Of a stretch of 64,000 bases of DNA, positions 8,836-18,127 are shown piece by piece. A program made the position numbers and the translations under genes. Each line of letters begins with the position of its first letter. The first letter of the stretch is position 1. The stretch is from Brachybacterium sacelli (GTDB taxonomy: Bacteria; Actinomycetota; Actinomycetes; Actinomycetales; Dermabacteraceae). The notes below the pieces were generated by a model. That model saw nothing but the letters and a program-made list of their open reading frames with translations. It did not search any database and was not told the origin of the DNA. The stretch covers positions 1,364,001 through 1,428,000 of the forward strand of contig NZ_JAGIOD010000001.1 in assembly GCF_017876545.1 (NCBI RefSeq). Reading direction: 5' to 3'.

Positions 8836-9897
8836 ATGACCCCTGCACCCATCCCCACCGGTGACGCCCGCCATGCCACCGCTGCCGATCAGCTCCACCC
8901 CGCCGGCGCCGGCGGGGACGAGCTGCCCGTCGGCACCGTCGACGTCGTCGTGATCGGTGGCGGCGCCGCCGGCCTCAACGGTGCCCTTATGCTCGCCCGC
9001 TCCCGACGCAGCGTCGTCGTGATCGACGCCGGCAGCCCCCGCAACGCTCCGGCCCAGGGGATCCACGGCCTGCTCGGCAACGAGGGCACCCCGCCGGGTG
9101 AGTACCTCGAGCGCGGCCGCGGCGAGCTGCGGCAGTACGGCGGCGTGATCGTGACCGGTGAGGTCTCCACAGCCCGAGCCACCGAGCCCGCGGCCGGCGG
9201 GGACCTGCGCTTCCGGGTCGACCTCGCCGACGGACGAGGCCTGACCGCGCGGCGCCTGCTGATCGCCTCCGGCGCCCGCGACGAGCTGCCGGAGGTGCCA
9301 GGCCTCGCCGCGCACTGGGGCCGCGGCGTCGTGCACTGCCCCTACTGCCACGGCTGGGAGGTGCGCGACCAGCCGATCGGCGTGATCGCCACTCGCCCTG
9401 CGTCGCTGCACCAGGCGCTGATGTTCCGCCAGCTCAGCGACGACGTCGTCGTCTTCGCCGCCGGCGTGGAGATCGACGAGGAGGCCCGCGAGCGGTGCGC
9501 CGCACGCGGGATCCGGATCCTCGAGGAACCGATCGAGGAGATCCTCGACGGGCCCGAGGGCACGATCGCCGGGGTGCGGCTCGCCGGCGGCGAGGTCGTG
9601 GCCCGCACGACCCTCGCGGTCGCCACGGTCATGTCGCCGCGGACCGAGGGCCTGGAGGGCCTCGGTCTCCGCCTCGAGGACGTCGGCGGTGGCATGGGAC
9701 AGAAGATCGTGAGCGGATTCGCCGGGGCCGCCGAGGTGCCGGGGGTGTGGATCGCGGGCAACGCCGCGGATCCCAGCGCCCAGGTCGGGGCATCGGCCGC
9801 GGGCGGCGCGCTCGCCGGCGGGCACATCAACGGGATGCTCGTGATGGCCGACGCCGAGTCCGCGGTCGCCGCGCAGCGGGAGGCAGCCGTCGTCTGA
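8836..9897 (+). CDS. thioredoxin-reductase-like FAD/NAD(P) oxidoreductase
   Basis: 353-residue two-Rossmann flavoprotein. FAD motif GGGAAG is near residues 41-46, and the redox-active pair is CPYC at 168-171 within HCPYCHGWE. The CPYCHG form is typical of standalone thioredoxin-reductase-like proteins rather than TrxB (CATC). The C-terminal GNAADPSAQVGASAAGGALAG holds the second FAD contact. Start taken at 8836, preceded by GAGAGGAAA, rather than at 8773. Divergently paired with the XRE-cupin regulator. Substrate unknown; reduction of a small disulfide or a dithiol-type natural product is possible. Confidence 0.88.
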   Translation: MTPAPIPTGDARHATAADQLHPAGAGGDELPVGTVDVVVIGGGAAGLNGALMLARSRRSVVVIDAGSPRNAPAQGIHGLLGNEGTPPGEYLERGRGELRQYGGVIVTGEVSTARATEPAAGGDLRFRVDLADGRGLTARRLLIASGARDELPEVPGLAAHWGRGVVHCPYCHGWEVRDQPIGVIATRPASLHQALMFRQLSDDVVVFAAGVEIDEEARERCAARGIRILEEPIEEILDGPEGTIAGVRLAGGEVVARTTLAVATVMSPRTEGLEGLGLRLEDVGGGMGQKIVSGFAGAAEVPGVWIAGNAADPSAQVGASAAGGALAGGHINGMLVMADAESAVAAQREAAVV

Positions 9898-9911
9898 GAC
9901 GGCTGTGGACA

Positions 9912-9957
9912 GCAGCAGGCCGCCCCGTCCGACGGATCGGACGAGGCGGCCTGCTGC
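9912..9957. terminator. strong hairpin terminator
   Basis: A 13-bp outer stem (9912-9924 with 9945-9957) continues inward with 9926-9932 pairing to 9937-9943. It lies 15 bases after the reductase stop and before the convergent L31 paralogue. Confidence 0.75.
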
Positions 9958-9990
9958 ACGGGGCGGCCCCGGTGTCAGGGATCGGTGGCG

Positions 9991-10242
9991 TCAGCTCCGG
10001 CCGGCGGCGACCGGTCGACGGTGCCGCGCGGTGTCCTCGGCTCCCCGAGCCCGCGACAGGTGCGCGGCGGAGGAGAGGTCCACGTCGATGACGGGGTAGA
10101 TGTTCCCGTCCTGCCAGGTCGTGGTGTGCTCCGAGGTGCGGGTGGAGCGGGTGAGGTACCGGACGTCCGCGCTCTGGTCGCGGAAGACGACGGTGCGGTA
10201 TTCGGGGCGCTTGGAGCGCATCGTGTGCTTGGTGTTCTTCAT
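9991..10242 (-). CDS. second L31-like protein, diverged C-terminus
   Basis: 83 residues. The first 60 closely match type B L31 ([47 protein letters not shown]) and have no cysteine. After this the conserved [25 protein letters not shown] tail of the copy at 6148 is replaced by [25 protein letters not shown], in which only scattered residues match. I tested the other two frames and neither restores HPFYTG, so this is not one simple frameshift. An AAGGAGA ribosome site precedes the ATG at 10242. No Zur-like box is seen upstream. Either a specialised paralogue or a decaying copy. Confidence 0.7.
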   Translation of the reverse strand: MKNTKHTMRSKRPEYRTVVFRDQSADVRYLTRSTRTSEHTTTWQDGNIYPVIDVDLSSAAHLSRARGAEDTARHRRPVAAGRS

Positions 10243-10718
10243 GAATCTCCTTCGTCGACACGGGGTCGACGGTGTCTGTGGCCGACTCGCGGTCGGCGCT
10301 GATGTTCTGGCGCTGGTGGGTGCCCAGCGGTGCGGTGGCCGGTGCGTCCCCGTTCGGGAGGGCCGCGGAGTCCCACCTCTCGGCGGTGGTCGCGGCGCGG
10401 GGCGCAGGCCGTGCGTCTCAGGCCCTGCTCGTGCTGCCTCCGTGGCAGCGCGCCGGGCCGAGCCGTCGTGGTGGTCGGGAGGGCGGATGATCCGCGCGAA
10501 GGGCTGGAGCCCTGCCTCGTCGGCAGGCATCCCGTCCCTCCAGGTGCGGGTTCCCACCACCGGTGACGACTTCAGACGCTACCAGGTGCCAACGGTTCGG
10601 GTCACGGAGTTATTCCCCAGCCCACAGCGGCACGATGTGAGGACAGGGGTGCACGCCGCTGCGAGAGGGACCGCGGGCCCGGTATCGGGTGGGCCCTTGC
10701 AGGTGGAGCGGACGGGTC
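10243..10718. other. gene-poor stretch, nothing recognised
   Basis: About 475 bases between the L31 paralogue and the MFS gene. Open frames here are Arg/Pro/Gly-rich shadows, and I find no RNA gene, box or repeat. Confidence 0.5.
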
Positions 10719-11927
10719 TCAGGCGCGCTGCGCGCCTCGACGCTCGCGGAGGGCGAGGGTGCCCAGCGGGACCAGCACGAGGGCGGCGCCGACGGCGCCC
10801 ACCAGTAACGGCCCGCGGGCTCCCAGGTCAGTGGTCAGGGCCGCCCCGGCGAGAGCGGTGCCGATCGCGGTGCCCAGGTTGAAGATCGCCGTGGGCATCG
10901 CCGTGGCCAGGGTCGAGGCCTCCCCGCCGAAGCGGTTGGCGAGTCCCACCAGCACCGGGTTCGCGGAGAGTCCCACGAGGCCGAGCAGGACGAACAGCAC
11001 GACCACCGCGACGGGAGAGGAGGACATGGCCAGCAGGCCGAGTGCGACCAGGAACGTCGACGCGGCGGTGACCAGCGGAGTCGCGTAGGGGTGGCCGTCG
11101 CCCAGCCGGCCGCCGATCACGGATCCCACCAGTGCTGCCAGTCCGAAGCCCATCAGGACCAGCGGCACTGCGCTCTCCGGGACCCCCGCCCCCTCGGTGA
11201 GGATCGGGGAGAGGAAGCTGTAGATCGACAGCACCCCGCCGGTGGCCGCCGCACAGGCGGCCAGCACCAGCCACAGCTTCCCCGAACCCAGGGAGGCGAG
11301 CTCGGCCCGGATCGAGGGGGCCGTGGCGGCAGCTCGGCCGGCCGGCACCGTGCGCGCGACCGCCGCGGCGAGCAGGGCAGCGAGCACGGCGAGCGTCCAG
11401 AAGGTGCCCCGCCACCCGACGAGCTGGCCGGCGAAGGCGCCCAGCGGCACCCCGAGCACGTTGGCGAGCATGCCGCCGCCCAGCACGATGCCCAGGGCGT
11501 GGGTGCGGATCCGTGGCCCCGCCGAGTTCACGGCGGCCACCGTGGCCACCGCCCAGAAGGCCCCGGTGGCCACGGCCGACAGGAAACGGGTGGCCAGCAG
11601 CACGCCGAAGTCGTCGGTCAGGGCCCCGGCCGCATGCCCTACGGCGAACACCAGCAGCGCGACGGACAGCGTCATCCGGTGCGGCAGGCGCAGCGTGGCC
11701 AGCGCCATGGTCGGTGCCCCCACGATCATCCCGAGCGCGAAGACGGTGATCGCGAGCCCGGCGTCGGCGACCGACACCGAGAAGTCCCCGGCCACCGAGA
11801 ACAGCAGCCCGGCGACCACGAACTCCGTGGTGCCCATGAGGAAGGTCCCGGCCGTGAGGACGTAGATGACCGCGGGCAGACGGGCCGGGGCCGGGGCGGA
11901 GGTGGACGACGGGAGCGTCGTGGTCAT
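10719..11927 (-). CDS. MFS drug-type efflux transporter (DHA1, Cmx/AraJ-like)
   Basis: 402-residue protein with 12 predicted membrane segments. The opening LPAVIYVLTAGTFLMGTTEFVVAGLL is the characteristic first helix of chloramphenicol/arabinose-efflux type DHA1 carriers, and GGGMLANVLGVPLGAFAGQLVGWRGTFW is the conserved fifth-helix region. It would export a small molecule with proton antiport. It lies 54 bases downstream of the zinc alcohol dehydrogenase on the same strand, so they may be co-transcribed under the divergent XRE/MmyB-like regulator. Confidence 0.87.
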   Translation of the reverse strand: MTTTLPSSTSAPAPARLPAVIYVLTAGTFLMGTTEFVVAGLLFSVAGDFSVSVADAGLAITVFALGMIVGAPTMALATLRLPHRMTLSVALLVFAVGHAAGALTDDFGVLLATRFLSAVATGAFWAVATVAAVNSAGPRIRTHALGIVLGGGMLANVLGVPLGAFAGQLVGWRGTFWTLAVLAALLAAAVARTVPAGRAAATAPSIRAELASLGSGKLWLVLAACAAATGGVLSIYSFLSPILTEGAGVPESAVPLVLMGFGLAALVGSVIGGRLGDGHPYATPLVTAASTFLVALGLLAMSSSPVAVVVLFVLLGLVGLSANPVLVGLANRFGGEASTLATAMPTAIFNLGTAIGTALAGAALTTDLGARGPLLVGAVGAALVLVPLGTLALRERRGAQRA

Positions 11928-11981
11928 GGTGGCGGGGACTCTCGGAGCGATGCTGAGCGGGCCTGAGCGGGCGAGCAGGGA

Positions 11982-13004
11982 TCAGAGCGTCAGCAGCACC
12001 TTGGTGGCGCGGCGCTCGTCCATCGCCGCATAGCCCTCGGCGGCATCGGCCAGCGGCAGGGTGAGGTCGAAGACCTTCCCCGGGTCGATCTCCCGATCCC
12101 AGATCAGTTGGATCAGCTCGGGCAGGTAGCGGCGCACCGGGGCGGGGCCGCCGTGGAGGTGGACGGCGGAGAAGAACAGCTCGTCGCCGGGCAGCTCGAC
12201 GTCGTGGGAGACGCCCACGAAGCCGATGTGCCCGCCGGGCCGGGTGGAGCGGATGGCCTGCATCATCGACTCCTGGGTGCCGACGGCCTCGATCACGCTG
12301 TGCGCGCCGAGCCCGTTCGTGAGCTCCTTGATGCGGGCGACGCCCTCGTCACCGCGCTCGGTGACGATGTCGGTGGCGCCGTACTCGCGGGCCAGGGCCT
12401 GCCGGTCGGCGTGGCGGCTCATGGCGATGATGCGCTCGGCGCCCATCTGCTTCGCCGACAGGATGCCCATCAGGCCGACCGCGCCGTCCCCGACCACCGC
12501 GACGACCCTGCCGGGGCCGGCCTGGGCGGCGTCGGCCGCGAACCAACCGGTGCCGAGCACGTCGGAGGCGGCCAGCAGCGAGGGGACGAGCTCCGCTGCG
12601 GGCGGTCCGGGGGTGGCGACCAGGGTGCCGTCGGCGAAGGGGATCCGGGCCTTCTCCGCCTGGGTGCCGATCTCGCCGTCGACGAAGACCGCGTGGACGC
12701 AGCGGGAGGGGTGGCCCTCACGGCAGATCTCGCACCGACCGCAGGAGATGACGAAGGAGCCGACGACGAAGTCCCCGACCTCCAGCGTCTCGACCGCCTC
12801 GCCGATCTCCTCGACCACGCCCACGTACTCGTGGCCCATGTGCTGGTGGTCGGGCTGGTCGACGCCGCGGTAGGGCCACAGGTCGGAGCCGCAGATGCAG
12901 GTGGCCGCGAGGCGGATGACGGCGTCCGTCGGCTCGAGGATCGTGGGGTCCTCACGCTCCTCGACGCGGACGTCGCCGGGGCCGTGCATGATGACTGCGC
13001 GCAT
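11982..13004 (-). CDS. zinc-dependent alcohol dehydrogenase
   Basis: 340-residue medium-chain dehydrogenase. The catalytic zinc ligands are in CICGSDL and GHEYVG, the structural zinc cysteines in SCGRCEICREGHPSRC, and the NAD(P) Rossmann fold has VAVVGDGAVGL. Start at 13004 (MRAVIMHGPG), preceded by GAAGGAGC; upstream in-frame ATGs lack homology. Family members oxidise alcohols, reduce aldehydes or act on polyols. First gene of a probable pair with the MFS exporter, and divergent from an XRE/MmyB-like regulator. Confidence 0.9.
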   Translation of the reverse strand: MRAVIMHGPGDVRVEEREDPTILEPTDAVIRLAATCICGSDLWPYRGVDQPDHQHMGHEYVGVVEEIGEAVETLEVGDFVVGSFVISCGRCEICREGHPSRCVHAVFVDGEIGTQAEKARIPFADGTLVATPGPPAAELVPSLLAASDVLGTGWFAADAAQAGPGRVVAVVGDGAVGLMGILSAKQMGAERIIAMSRHADRQALAREYGATDIVTERGDEGVARIKELTNGLGAHSVIEAVGTQESMMQAIRSTRPGGHIGFVGVSHDVELPGDELFFSAVHLHGGPAPVRRYLPELIQLIWDREIDPGKVFDLTLPLADAAEGYAAMDERRATKVLLTL

Positions 13005-13118
13005 GGGGATGCTCCTTCGTTCGGGTGACCGGACCATCACAGCTGATCGGCCCGCCGGCAGGGAGACCCTGCCGTGGGGTGTACCGACAGGGCATTCCCC
13101 TGCGGGCCGGGATCGACC

Positions 13119-13124
13119 TATCGT
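13119..13124 (+). promoter_or_regulatory. -10 box, leaderless start of MmyB-like regulator
   Basis: TATCGT, 7 bases before the ATG at 13132. Confidence 0.5.
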
Positions 13125-13131
13125 GAGCGGC

Positions 13132-14073
13132 ATGGACAACCGGGCCGAGGTGCGTGAATTCCTCATGTCGCGCCGAGCGAAGGTGACGCCGGAGGACGTC
13201 GGGCTGCCGGCCGGTGGCGCGCGGCGCGTGTCGGGCCTGCGCCGCAGCGAGGTCGCGGCGCTCGCCGGGGTCAGCGTCGAGTACTACGCGAAGCTCGAGC
13301 GGGGCGCGATCGCCGGGGCCTCGGCCTCGGTGCTCGACGCGGTGGTCTGCGCACTGCTGCTCGACGAGACCGAGCGCCGTCACCTGCTGGATCTCGCGCG
13401 TGCCGCCGACGGCATCCCGACCTCGGGGCGCCCCCGCCGGCGCGGCGCCGCCGCCCCCGCGCCGATGCGACCGGCCCTGCACTGGGCACTGGACTCCCTG
13501 ACCGACGGCGTCGCCTTCGTGCGTGACCAGTACCAGAACCTGTTGGCGACCAACGAGCTGGGGCACGCCTTCTACTCCCCGGTGATTGGCGACGGCGGAC
13601 GGGTCCCGAACCTCGCCCGCTTCCAGTTCCTCGACCCCGCGGCGCAGGACTTCTACCCGGAGTGGGAGCGGTTCGCCGAGATGTGCGTGGGCAGCATGCG
13701 GGTGGAGGCGGGCCGGGATCCGCACGACGCGACGCTCCAGGACCTGGTGGGGGAGCTGTCGACCTGCAGCGACACCTTCCGCCGGCTGTGGGGCGCCCAC
13801 GACGTGCGCACCCACGGGGCCGGGACCAAACGTTTCCACCACCCCGTGGTCGGCGAGCTGACCCTGGCCTACGAGGAGCTCGCGATCACCGCGGAACCGG
13901 GCCGCGCCGTCATCGTCTACACCGCCGAACCCGGCTCCACCAGCCAGGAGCGATTGCGGCTCCTGGCCAGCTGGCAGGCCTCCCGGCGGGCCGAGGCACG
14001 ACGAGGGGAGGACCCGCTCCCCGAGCCCGAGGCAGGGCCCGCGCCGGCGTCCGCCGACGACGAGCACGCCTGA
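13132..14073 (+). CDS. XRE regulator with MmyB-like ligand-binding domain
   Basis: 313 residues. The N-terminal helix-turn-helix includes GLRRSEVAALAGVSVEYYAKLERG, the classic opening of actinobacterial MmyB-like regulators. A C-terminal PAS-like domain starts near FVRDQYQNLLATNELG and carries the usual LARFQFLDPAAQDFYPEW block. Such proteins sit next to short-chain or zinc dehydrogenases and repress them. Here it diverges from the alcohol dehydrogenase and MFS exporter. Leaderless start at 13132; the longer frame from 12895 overlaps the divergent gene and is unlikely. Confidence 0.92.
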   Translation: MDNRAEVREFLMSRRAKVTPEDVGLPAGGARRVSGLRRSEVAALAGVSVEYYAKLERGAIAGASASVLDAVVCALLLDETERRHLLDLARAADGIPTSGRPRRRGAAAPAPMRPALHWALDSLTDGVAFVRDQYQNLLATNELGHAFYSPVIGDGGRVPNLARFQFLDPAAQDFYPEWERFAEMCVGSMRVEAGRDPHDATLQDLVGELSTCSDTFRRLWGAHDVRTHGAGTKRFHHPVVGELTLAYEELAITAEPGRAVIVYTAEPGSTSQERLRLLASWQASRRAEARRGEDPLPEPEAGPAPASADDEHA

Positions 14074-14094
14074 CCCTCGTCGCGCTCGGCGACC

Positions 14095-14895
14095 TCATCC
14101 CACCCGGTGGATCTCGAGGTCGGTGCGTCCCGGCAGCAGGTCCGGGTGCAGTGCTCGCAGATCGGAGGGGTAGTCCCCGTCGCGCAGGCGTCGGAAGGGA
14201 CGTGTCGGTTCCGAGTCGATCCCCTCGAGCCGCTGCCGCAGGCGTCGGATCTCCCGGACCACACCGGCCGCGCTGAGCGAGTCGGCGTCGTGGACGACGT
14301 GCAGGTCCAGCGCCTCGATCCCCACGTACCAGAGCGCACCGTGGGTGAGGGGGAACAGCAGGGAGTCGAGGTCCCCGCTGAGGCCGCGCGGGCCGAGAGT
14401 GCGCTCGTCCTCGCCGACGGTGACGACGATCAGGGCCCTGCGCCGGGTGAGACCACCGTCGCCGTACCGTCGCGGCACACCGTGCGCCGGGTCGATCTCG
14501 TTGTCGTAGGCGAAGCTGTCGGTCAGGGTGCGGTCCAGCCATCCCTTGAGGATCGCGGGCGTGCCGTACCACCACAGCGGGAACTGCAGCACGAGCAGCT
14601 CGGCGCGCGCGAGCTTCTCGTGCTCGGCCTGCACCTCGGGCAGCACCTGCCCCCGGGTGTAGGCCTCTCCGGCGAGCTCGGCCAGATTCCCGGGCCGGCC
14701 CGCGGGCTCGCCGAGGTCCGGTTCGCCGAGCACGGGGTCGAACCCCAGGGAGTACAGGTCCGAGGTCGCCACCTCGTGGTCGCGGGAGAGCGCCTCGACG
14801 CCGGCGCGGAACAGATGGCCGTTCAGGGACTCGCGCCGGGGGTGAGCGAGGACCCACAGGGCGGACCCGGGGGTGGGCGGATGATCGACGGGCAT
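14095..14895 (-). CDS. NAD(P)H:quinone reductase, flavodoxin-like fold
   Basis: 266 residues, related to human NQO1 and bacterial KefF/MdaB reductases. The core shows LWVLAHPRRESLNGHLFRAG at the N-terminus and LQFPLWWYGTPAILKGWLDRTLT, the usual FMN/FAD-binding block. Start at 14895; an upstream ATG at 15036 would add a Ser/Arg-rich stretch without homology. These enzymes do two-electron reduction of quinones or electrophiles. Divergently paired with an AraC regulator and so probably inducible. Confidence 0.88.
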   Translation of the reverse strand: MPVDHPPTPGSALWVLAHPRRESLNGHLFRAGVEALSRDHEVATSDLYSLGFDPVLGEPDLGEPAGRPGNLAELAGEAYTRGQVLPEVQAEHEKLARAELLVLQFPLWWYGTPAILKGWLDRTLTDSFAYDNEIDPAHGVPRRYGDGGLTRRRALIVVTVGEDERTLGPRGLSGDLDSLLFPLTHGALWYVGIEALDLHVVHDADSLSAAGVVREIRRLRQRLEGIDSEPTRPFRRLRDGDYPSDLRALHPDLLPGRTDLEIHRVG

Positions 14896-15040
14896 GACAG
14901 GCCTCCAGAAGGACGGGTGCGAGGCGGAGCGGGAGGCACGGCGAGCGTGCCGGACCCGCAGCCCCGACGGACCGGACCAGTCCACACTCTGCACATGAGA
15001 CGGAGAATGCTCAGAACACTGGAACGGATGCGTCATCGTC

Positions 15041-15046
15041 TACTCT
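15041..15046 (+). promoter_or_regulatory. -10 box, leaderless start of AraC gene
   Basis: TACTCT, 6 bases before the GTG at 15053. Confidence 0.5.
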
Positions 15047-15052
15047 GGTCAC

Positions 15053-16006
15053 GTGGACACGCTGACCGAAGTGCTCGACAACATCCGTGCCTCGGGCGCC
15101 CTGATCGGGCAGAACCTGCTCACCGCTCCCTGGACGGTGAACGTCGAGGCCGGCTCCACGATCACGGTCACTGCGATGCTCCGCGGAGACGGTTGGCTCC
15201 TGCGCGAGGGGGCGGAGCCGATCCACCTGGAGACCCGGGACCTCGCCGTCCACACCGGGCGGGGGAGCATCCGCCTGGCCAGTGATCCGGACGGGAGCGG
15301 AGGCGCCACCTGCGTCGTGACCCTCGACGGAGTCCGCGGCGAGACGGGCTGCTTCCTGGACGAGGAGCGACTCGGCCTCGGCGGCGAGGACTGCGCATCG
15401 ACCCTGAGAGCCGAGCACGCGCTGCTCGCCGGGTCCTTCTCCACCTCGGGCCGCATCGCCGACCGGTTGCTCAGCGCTCTGCCGCCGGTGCTCGTCGTGG
15501 CCCGCGGCCAGCAGAGATCCCACGCCCTGGACCTCCTGGAGAGCGAGCTCGTGCACCGTGAGCCCGGCCAGCAGGCCGTGCTCGACCGGCTCCTGGACAT
15601 CGTGCTGATCGGGGCGCTGCGGGACTGGTTCGCGCTCCCGGAGACCTCCGTCCCCGCCTGGTACGGAGCCGCCGCCGATCCGGTCGTCGGCCCCGCTCTC
15701 AGTGCACTCCATGCGGAGCCGTCGCGGGAATGGACCGTCGAGTCGCTGGCCCGACGCTCACGCGTCTCCCGCGCGACCTTCGCCCGCCGCTTCGCCGAGG
15801 TGATGGGGGAACCGCCCATCTCCTACCTCGCCGGCTGGCGCCTGTGCCTGGCGGCGGACCTCCTGCAGGACGGCGACGACACCCTCGGAGCCATCGCGAG
15901 GCAGGTCGGCTACGCGAACGCCTACGCCTTCAGCGCGGCCTTCACCCGGGAGTACGACGTGCGGCCGAGCCGATATCGATCGCGCTCGCGCGGGGGCACC
16001 GCGTAG
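15053..16006 (+). CDS. AraC-family regulator with N-terminal cupin
   Basis: 317 residues with a GTG start. An N-terminal cupin (AraC-binding, about 1-200) is followed by two helix-turn-helix units at the C-terminus: WTVESLARRSRVSRATFARRF and DTLGAIARQVGYANAYAFSAAF. The layout is typical of repressors/activators of stress oxidoreductases. It diverges from the quinone reductase and precedes the FAD monooxygenase by 28 bases, so it may control both. Confidence 0.9.
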   Translation: MDTLTEVLDNIRASGALIGQNLLTAPWTVNVEAGSTITVTAMLRGDGWLLREGAEPIHLETRDLAVHTGRGSIRLASDPDGSGGATCVVTLDGVRGETGCFLDEERLGLGGEDCASTLRAEHALLAGSFSTSGRIADRLLSALPPVLVVARGQQRSHALDLLESELVHREPGQQAVLDRLLDIVLIGALRDWFALPETSVPAWYGAAADPVVGPALSALHAEPSREWTVESLARRSRVSRATFARRFAEVMGEPPISYLAGWRLCLAADLLQDGDDTLGAIARQVGYANAYAFSAAFTREYDVRPSRYRSRSRGGTA

Positions 16007-16034
16007 CCTCGACGCCGACGAGGAGGGATGTTCG

Positions 16035-17081
16035 ATGAGGGTCCTGATCTGCGGTGCAGGCGTCGCGGGACTGGCTCTGGCCCGCTGGCTCGCGCGGGAC
16101 GGCCAGGAGGTCGTCCTGGTCGAGCGGGCTCCCGCGCGACCCGGCGCGGGCTACATGCTCGACTGCCGAGGGCGCGGCCTCGACGCCGTGGAGCACATGG
16201 GGCTGCTGGCGGAGCTGCGGGAGCACGCCGTCGACCTTGCCGAACTGGTCTACCACGATCAGGACGGAGCGGAGCTCGGTCGCTTCGCCGACGACGGGCC
16301 CGAGGCCGAGCGGACCGTCTCGGTCCTTCGCGGCGCACTGGTCAGGATCCTCGGCGATGCCCTGCCCTCGACGGTCGACCTCCGGTACGGCAGGACCGTC
16401 GGGGCGGCGCTCGAGGACGGCGACGGCCTCGACGTGACCGTGGACGACGGGATCGTCGAGCGCGTGGACCTGCTGGTGGGCGCCGACGGCCTGCATTCGC
16501 GGATCCGTGCCCTGGCCTTCGGTCCCGAGGAGCAGTTCCGCCGGGATCTCGGATTCCATACCGCCGCCTACGTGATGCGGGAGGCGGGCACGACCCGGTC
16601 CCTGGGACATGCCCTGCACATGATCGAGGGGTCGGGGTTGCAGGTCGGCGCCTATCCGCTGGACACGGATCGGCTGGCCACCCTGTTCGTCCACCGCGTC
16701 CGTCCGCAGGAGCCGCTCCCGCAGGATCCTCGGGCCGAACTGCGTCGCCGCTACGAGGCGACGGGGTGGATCGTCCCGCGCTTGCTGGAGCACTGTCCCG
16801 GTCCGGGCGAGCTGTACTTCGATCGCGTCTCCCAGATCGAGATGCCGACCTGGAGTCGGGGCCGCACCGTGCTCCTCGGGGACGCCTGTCAGGCGATGTC
16901 CCTGCTGACCGGGCAGGGCGCCGGGATGGCACTGGCCGGTGCCGAGGCCCTCGCGCAGCAGCTGCGTTCCGAGGGTGACATCCCTGCGGCGCTGGCCCGC
17001 TACGAGTACGAGCTGCGCCCGGTCGTCGAGCGGATGCAGGCCGAGGGTCGTGCCCTGGCGGAGGACTTCGTCCCCGTCTGA
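16035..17081 (+). CDS. FAD-dependent monooxygenase (PHBH-like)
   Basis: 348 residues. GAGVAG at 7-12 is the FAD-binding loop, and GDACQAMSLLTGQGAGMALAGA near 282 is the second flavin motif. Length and motifs match single-component flavin hydroxylases of the 4-hydroxybenzoate/salicylate hydroxylase group, including drug-inactivating TetX-like members. GAGGAGGG precedes the ATG by a normal distance. It follows the AraC gene closely, so an inducible detoxification role is possible. Substrate unknown. Confidence 0.87.
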   Translation: MRVLICGAGVAGLALARWLARDGQEVVLVERAPARPGAGYMLDCRGRGLDAVEHMGLLAELREHAVDLAELVYHDQDGAELGRFADDGPEAERTVSVLRGALVRILGDALPSTVDLRYGRTVGAALEDGDGLDVTVDDGIVERVDLLVGADGLHSRIRALAFGPEEQFRRDLGFHTAAYVMREAGTTRSLGHALHMIEGSGLQVGAYPLDTDRLATLFVHRVRPQEPLPQDPRAELRRRYEATGWIVPRLLEHCPGPGELYFDRVSQIEMPTWSRGRTVLLGDACQAMSLLTGQGAGMALAGAEALAQQLRSEGDIPAALARYEYELRPVVERMQAEGRALAEDFVPV

Positions 17082-17172
17082 CCCTCCCGGACGCCGGCGT
17101 CATCCCATCGACCGGGGGGGTGAGCATCTGCTTTTCGTGGACAGCGCGCTCGTCGGAGAGGGCGATCCCGGG

Positions 17173-18126
17173 TCAGTGTCGGGCGTCGCGGCGGGCCTTG
17201 AGCCAGCCGTCGATGACGTCCCACACCGCGATGCCCACGAGCGAGAACACCAGGATGATCCCGAGGACACGCATCGAGCCCGGTTCCACCCCGTGGTCGC
17301 GGAGGACGAGGTCGAGGAACTCCTGGTTCAGCAGCCGGTCGGCGGCGAAGAGGGTCAGCGCCCAGCCGAGGAACAGCATTGCGAGAGCGGTGTTGAGGAC
17401 GGCCGGCCCTGTGCTCCAGCGGGCGCGCGTGTAGAGCAGCCCGGCCAGCGCGACCTCGGCGGCGATGATGGCGAACAGACCCATCAGCGCCCAGGGCCAC
17501 AGGTCGGGGTGCAGGACCGGGACGGCGTCTCCGTCGATTCTCACGACGCCACGGAAGCGGTCCCACAGGAGAGCGCCCACCCCGAGCCCGCCGAAGACGA
17601 CCGAGGCGATCAGGTCGGCCCGACCTGTGCCGGTCGGCCGTGACTCGGGCAGCTGGTCGACGTCCCACCGGTGACCGGTCTCGGCCCCGGTGCGCTCGAG
17701 GATGACGAACACGAGCGTCACCCAGAAGATGAGGTGCAGCGTGGCGCTGATGGTCACGGCGATGGTCTGCCCGATGATCTCACCGACATCGGCGCCGGCG
17801 ATGACCTGGGCCAGGGCGACAGCACCCGCGACGCAGGCGGGGACGATCGCCAGTAGCAGCTTCAGCAGACGCCACCACGTGAGATAGTAGCGGGGCCCGA
17901 GCAGGTGGAGCGGCCGGTCGGCGTATCCGGCCGCCAGCGCTGCGGGGTCGCCCAGCTCGGTGAGCACGGTGCGTTCGGCCTCGGCGGGGTCCTCGCCCTG
18001 GTCGAGGCGGGCCTCGATGGCGTCGGTGACAGCGGTTCCGAGCTCGGCGCGCACGTCGTCCTGGGTCTCGGGCGGCAGCGAGGCGATGGTGGCGCTGATG
18101 TAGCGCTCGGTCAGGTCGGTGGTCAT
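17173..18126 (-). CDS. membrane protein with N-terminal HAAS/permease-prefix domain
   Basis: 317 residues. The first 80 form a soluble helical region with LPPETQDDVRAELGTAVTDAIEARLDQGEDPAEAERTVLTELGDPAALAAGYADRP, the HAAS-type domain found in proteins encoded next to PadR regulators. About six membrane segments follow. Its start codon is 1 base from the PadR stop, so the two are co-transcribed. Function unknown; the family is seen in envelope-stress and antimicrobial-response loci. Confidence 0.85.
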   Translation of the reverse strand: MTTDLTERYISATIASLPPETQDDVRAELGTAVTDAIEARLDQGEDPAEAERTVLTELGDPAALAAGYADRPLHLLGPRYYLTWWRLLKLLLAIVPACVAGAVALAQVIAGADVGEIIGQTIAVTISATLHLIFWVTLVFVILERTGAETGHRWDVDQLPESRPTGTGRADLIASVVFGGLGVGALLWDRFRGVVRIDGDAVPVLHPDLWPWALMGLFAIIAAEVALAGLLYTRARWSTGPAVLNTALAMLFLGWALTLFAADRLLNQEFLDLVLRDHGVEPGSMRVLGIILVFSLVGIAVWDVIDGWLKARRDARH

Positions 18127-18127
18127 C

